A DNA stretch of 49,538 nucleotides, taken from assembly GCA_017454525.1 (NCBI GenBank), contig JAFTCT010000021.1, forward strand, positions 1 to 49,538. Reading direction: 5' to 3'. The notes under the pieces are model-generated. The model saw only the letters and a program-made list of their open reading frames with translations, did not search any database and had not been told where the DNA came from. Shown here in pieces: positions 49,391 to 49,538 of this stretch. Position 1 is the stretch's first letter. Each line of letters starts with the position of its first letter. Source of the stretch: Clostridia bacterium (GTDB lineage Bacteria; Bacillota; Clostridia; Oscillospirales; CAG-272). A program made the position numbers and the translations under genes.

Positions 49391-49438
49391 AAAAGGGCGT
49401 TTCCTTTCGCGCGATCGCGCGACGGGAAACGCCCTTTT
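49391..49438. terminator. Terminator at the right edge, probably bidirectional
   Basis: GGGCGTTTCC (49395-49404) pairs with GGAAACGCCC (49425-49434), with a CGCGCGATCGCGCG palindrome inside, flanked by an A-run on the left and TTTTCT on the right. No gene ending here is visible on the plus strand, so it may serve a minus-strand gene beyond the window. Confidence 0.7.
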
Positions 49439-49445
49439 CTCTTAT

Positions 49446-49538
49446 GGGGACCTCTAAAAATTCAGAGTGCATCCGGCGGCGAGCTGTTTTGCCGCAGAAC
49501 AAGGCGTACAAAGGGGGTGTTTAATTTGGCGTATTTGC
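49446..49538 (+). other. Unassigned right edge with a possible truncated gene start
   Basis: It begins GGGGACCTCTAAAA, a 14-base motif also seen, with one change, at 40477-40490. Near the end GGGGGTG lies nine bases before TTTGGCGTATTTGC, which could be the start of a gene cut off by the window edge. Nothing more can be said. Confidence 0.25.

Overview
The window looks like chromosomal DNA of a GC-rich member of the class Clostridia (Firmicutes). The evidence is a Gram-positive PolC replicase, the clostridial order frr-uppS-cdsA-dxr-rseP-ispG-polC, lipoproteins in place of periplasmic proteins, a reverse rubrerythrin, a DUF1836 protein, a purine riboswitch, AGGAGG-type ribosome binding sites and sigma-A promoters. 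A family or genus cannot be given from the sequence alone. TGA is used as a normal stop throughout.

Layout. (1) 206-6121, minus strand: a purine salvage operon, xpt followed by a BMP-family nucleoside ABC transporter (lipoprotein, double ATPase, two permeases). A sigma-A promoter, a guanine-class riboswitch and an intrinsic terminator precede it. (2) 6269-13194, plus strand: reverse rubrerythrin, a frameshifted DUF1836 regulator, a prohibitin-like SPFH protein, a flotillin, a 5'-truncated membrane gene and an LTA-synthase-like sulfatase. (3) 13227-31987, minus strand: sixteen housekeeping genes packed head to tail. They are tsaE, tsaB, rpiB, a GT2-GtrA fusion, a PAP2 phosphatase, pyrH, frr, uppS, cdsA, dxr, rseP, ispG, polC, dat, alr and argS, covering tRNA modification, translation, isoprenoid and lipid carrier synthesis, D-amino acids for the wall, and replication. 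(4) 32-36 kb: tRNA-Arg(CCG), then a more AT-rich accessory stretch with a four-helix-bundle protein, a zinc-ribbon/TM2 protein behind a strongly structured leader, a palindrome-dense spacer, and a MutS-like ATPase with a small membrane partner. (5) 36.1-46.4 kb: three successive sigma / membrane anti-sigma-like pairs. The first sigma gene is interrupted by one in-frame TGA. The third pair heads a tight operon with two paralogous lipoprotein serpins and a third lipoprotein. (6) 46.5-49.5 kb: a lipoprotein / DUF2975 / Cro-type regulator operon, a small DUF6514-like protein and an alpha/beta hydrolase.

Most noteworthy: the sigma/anti-sigma/serpin operon, which looks like an inducible surface protease-inhibitor system; a nested ~112 bp palindromic leader ending in a terminator before the TM2 gene; a ~97 bp dispersed repeat present at both 1-97 and 38646-38744; and a family of three near-identical 34-36 bp hairpins. 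Two gene remnants and two interrupted genes suggest recent rearrangement in the accessory parts.
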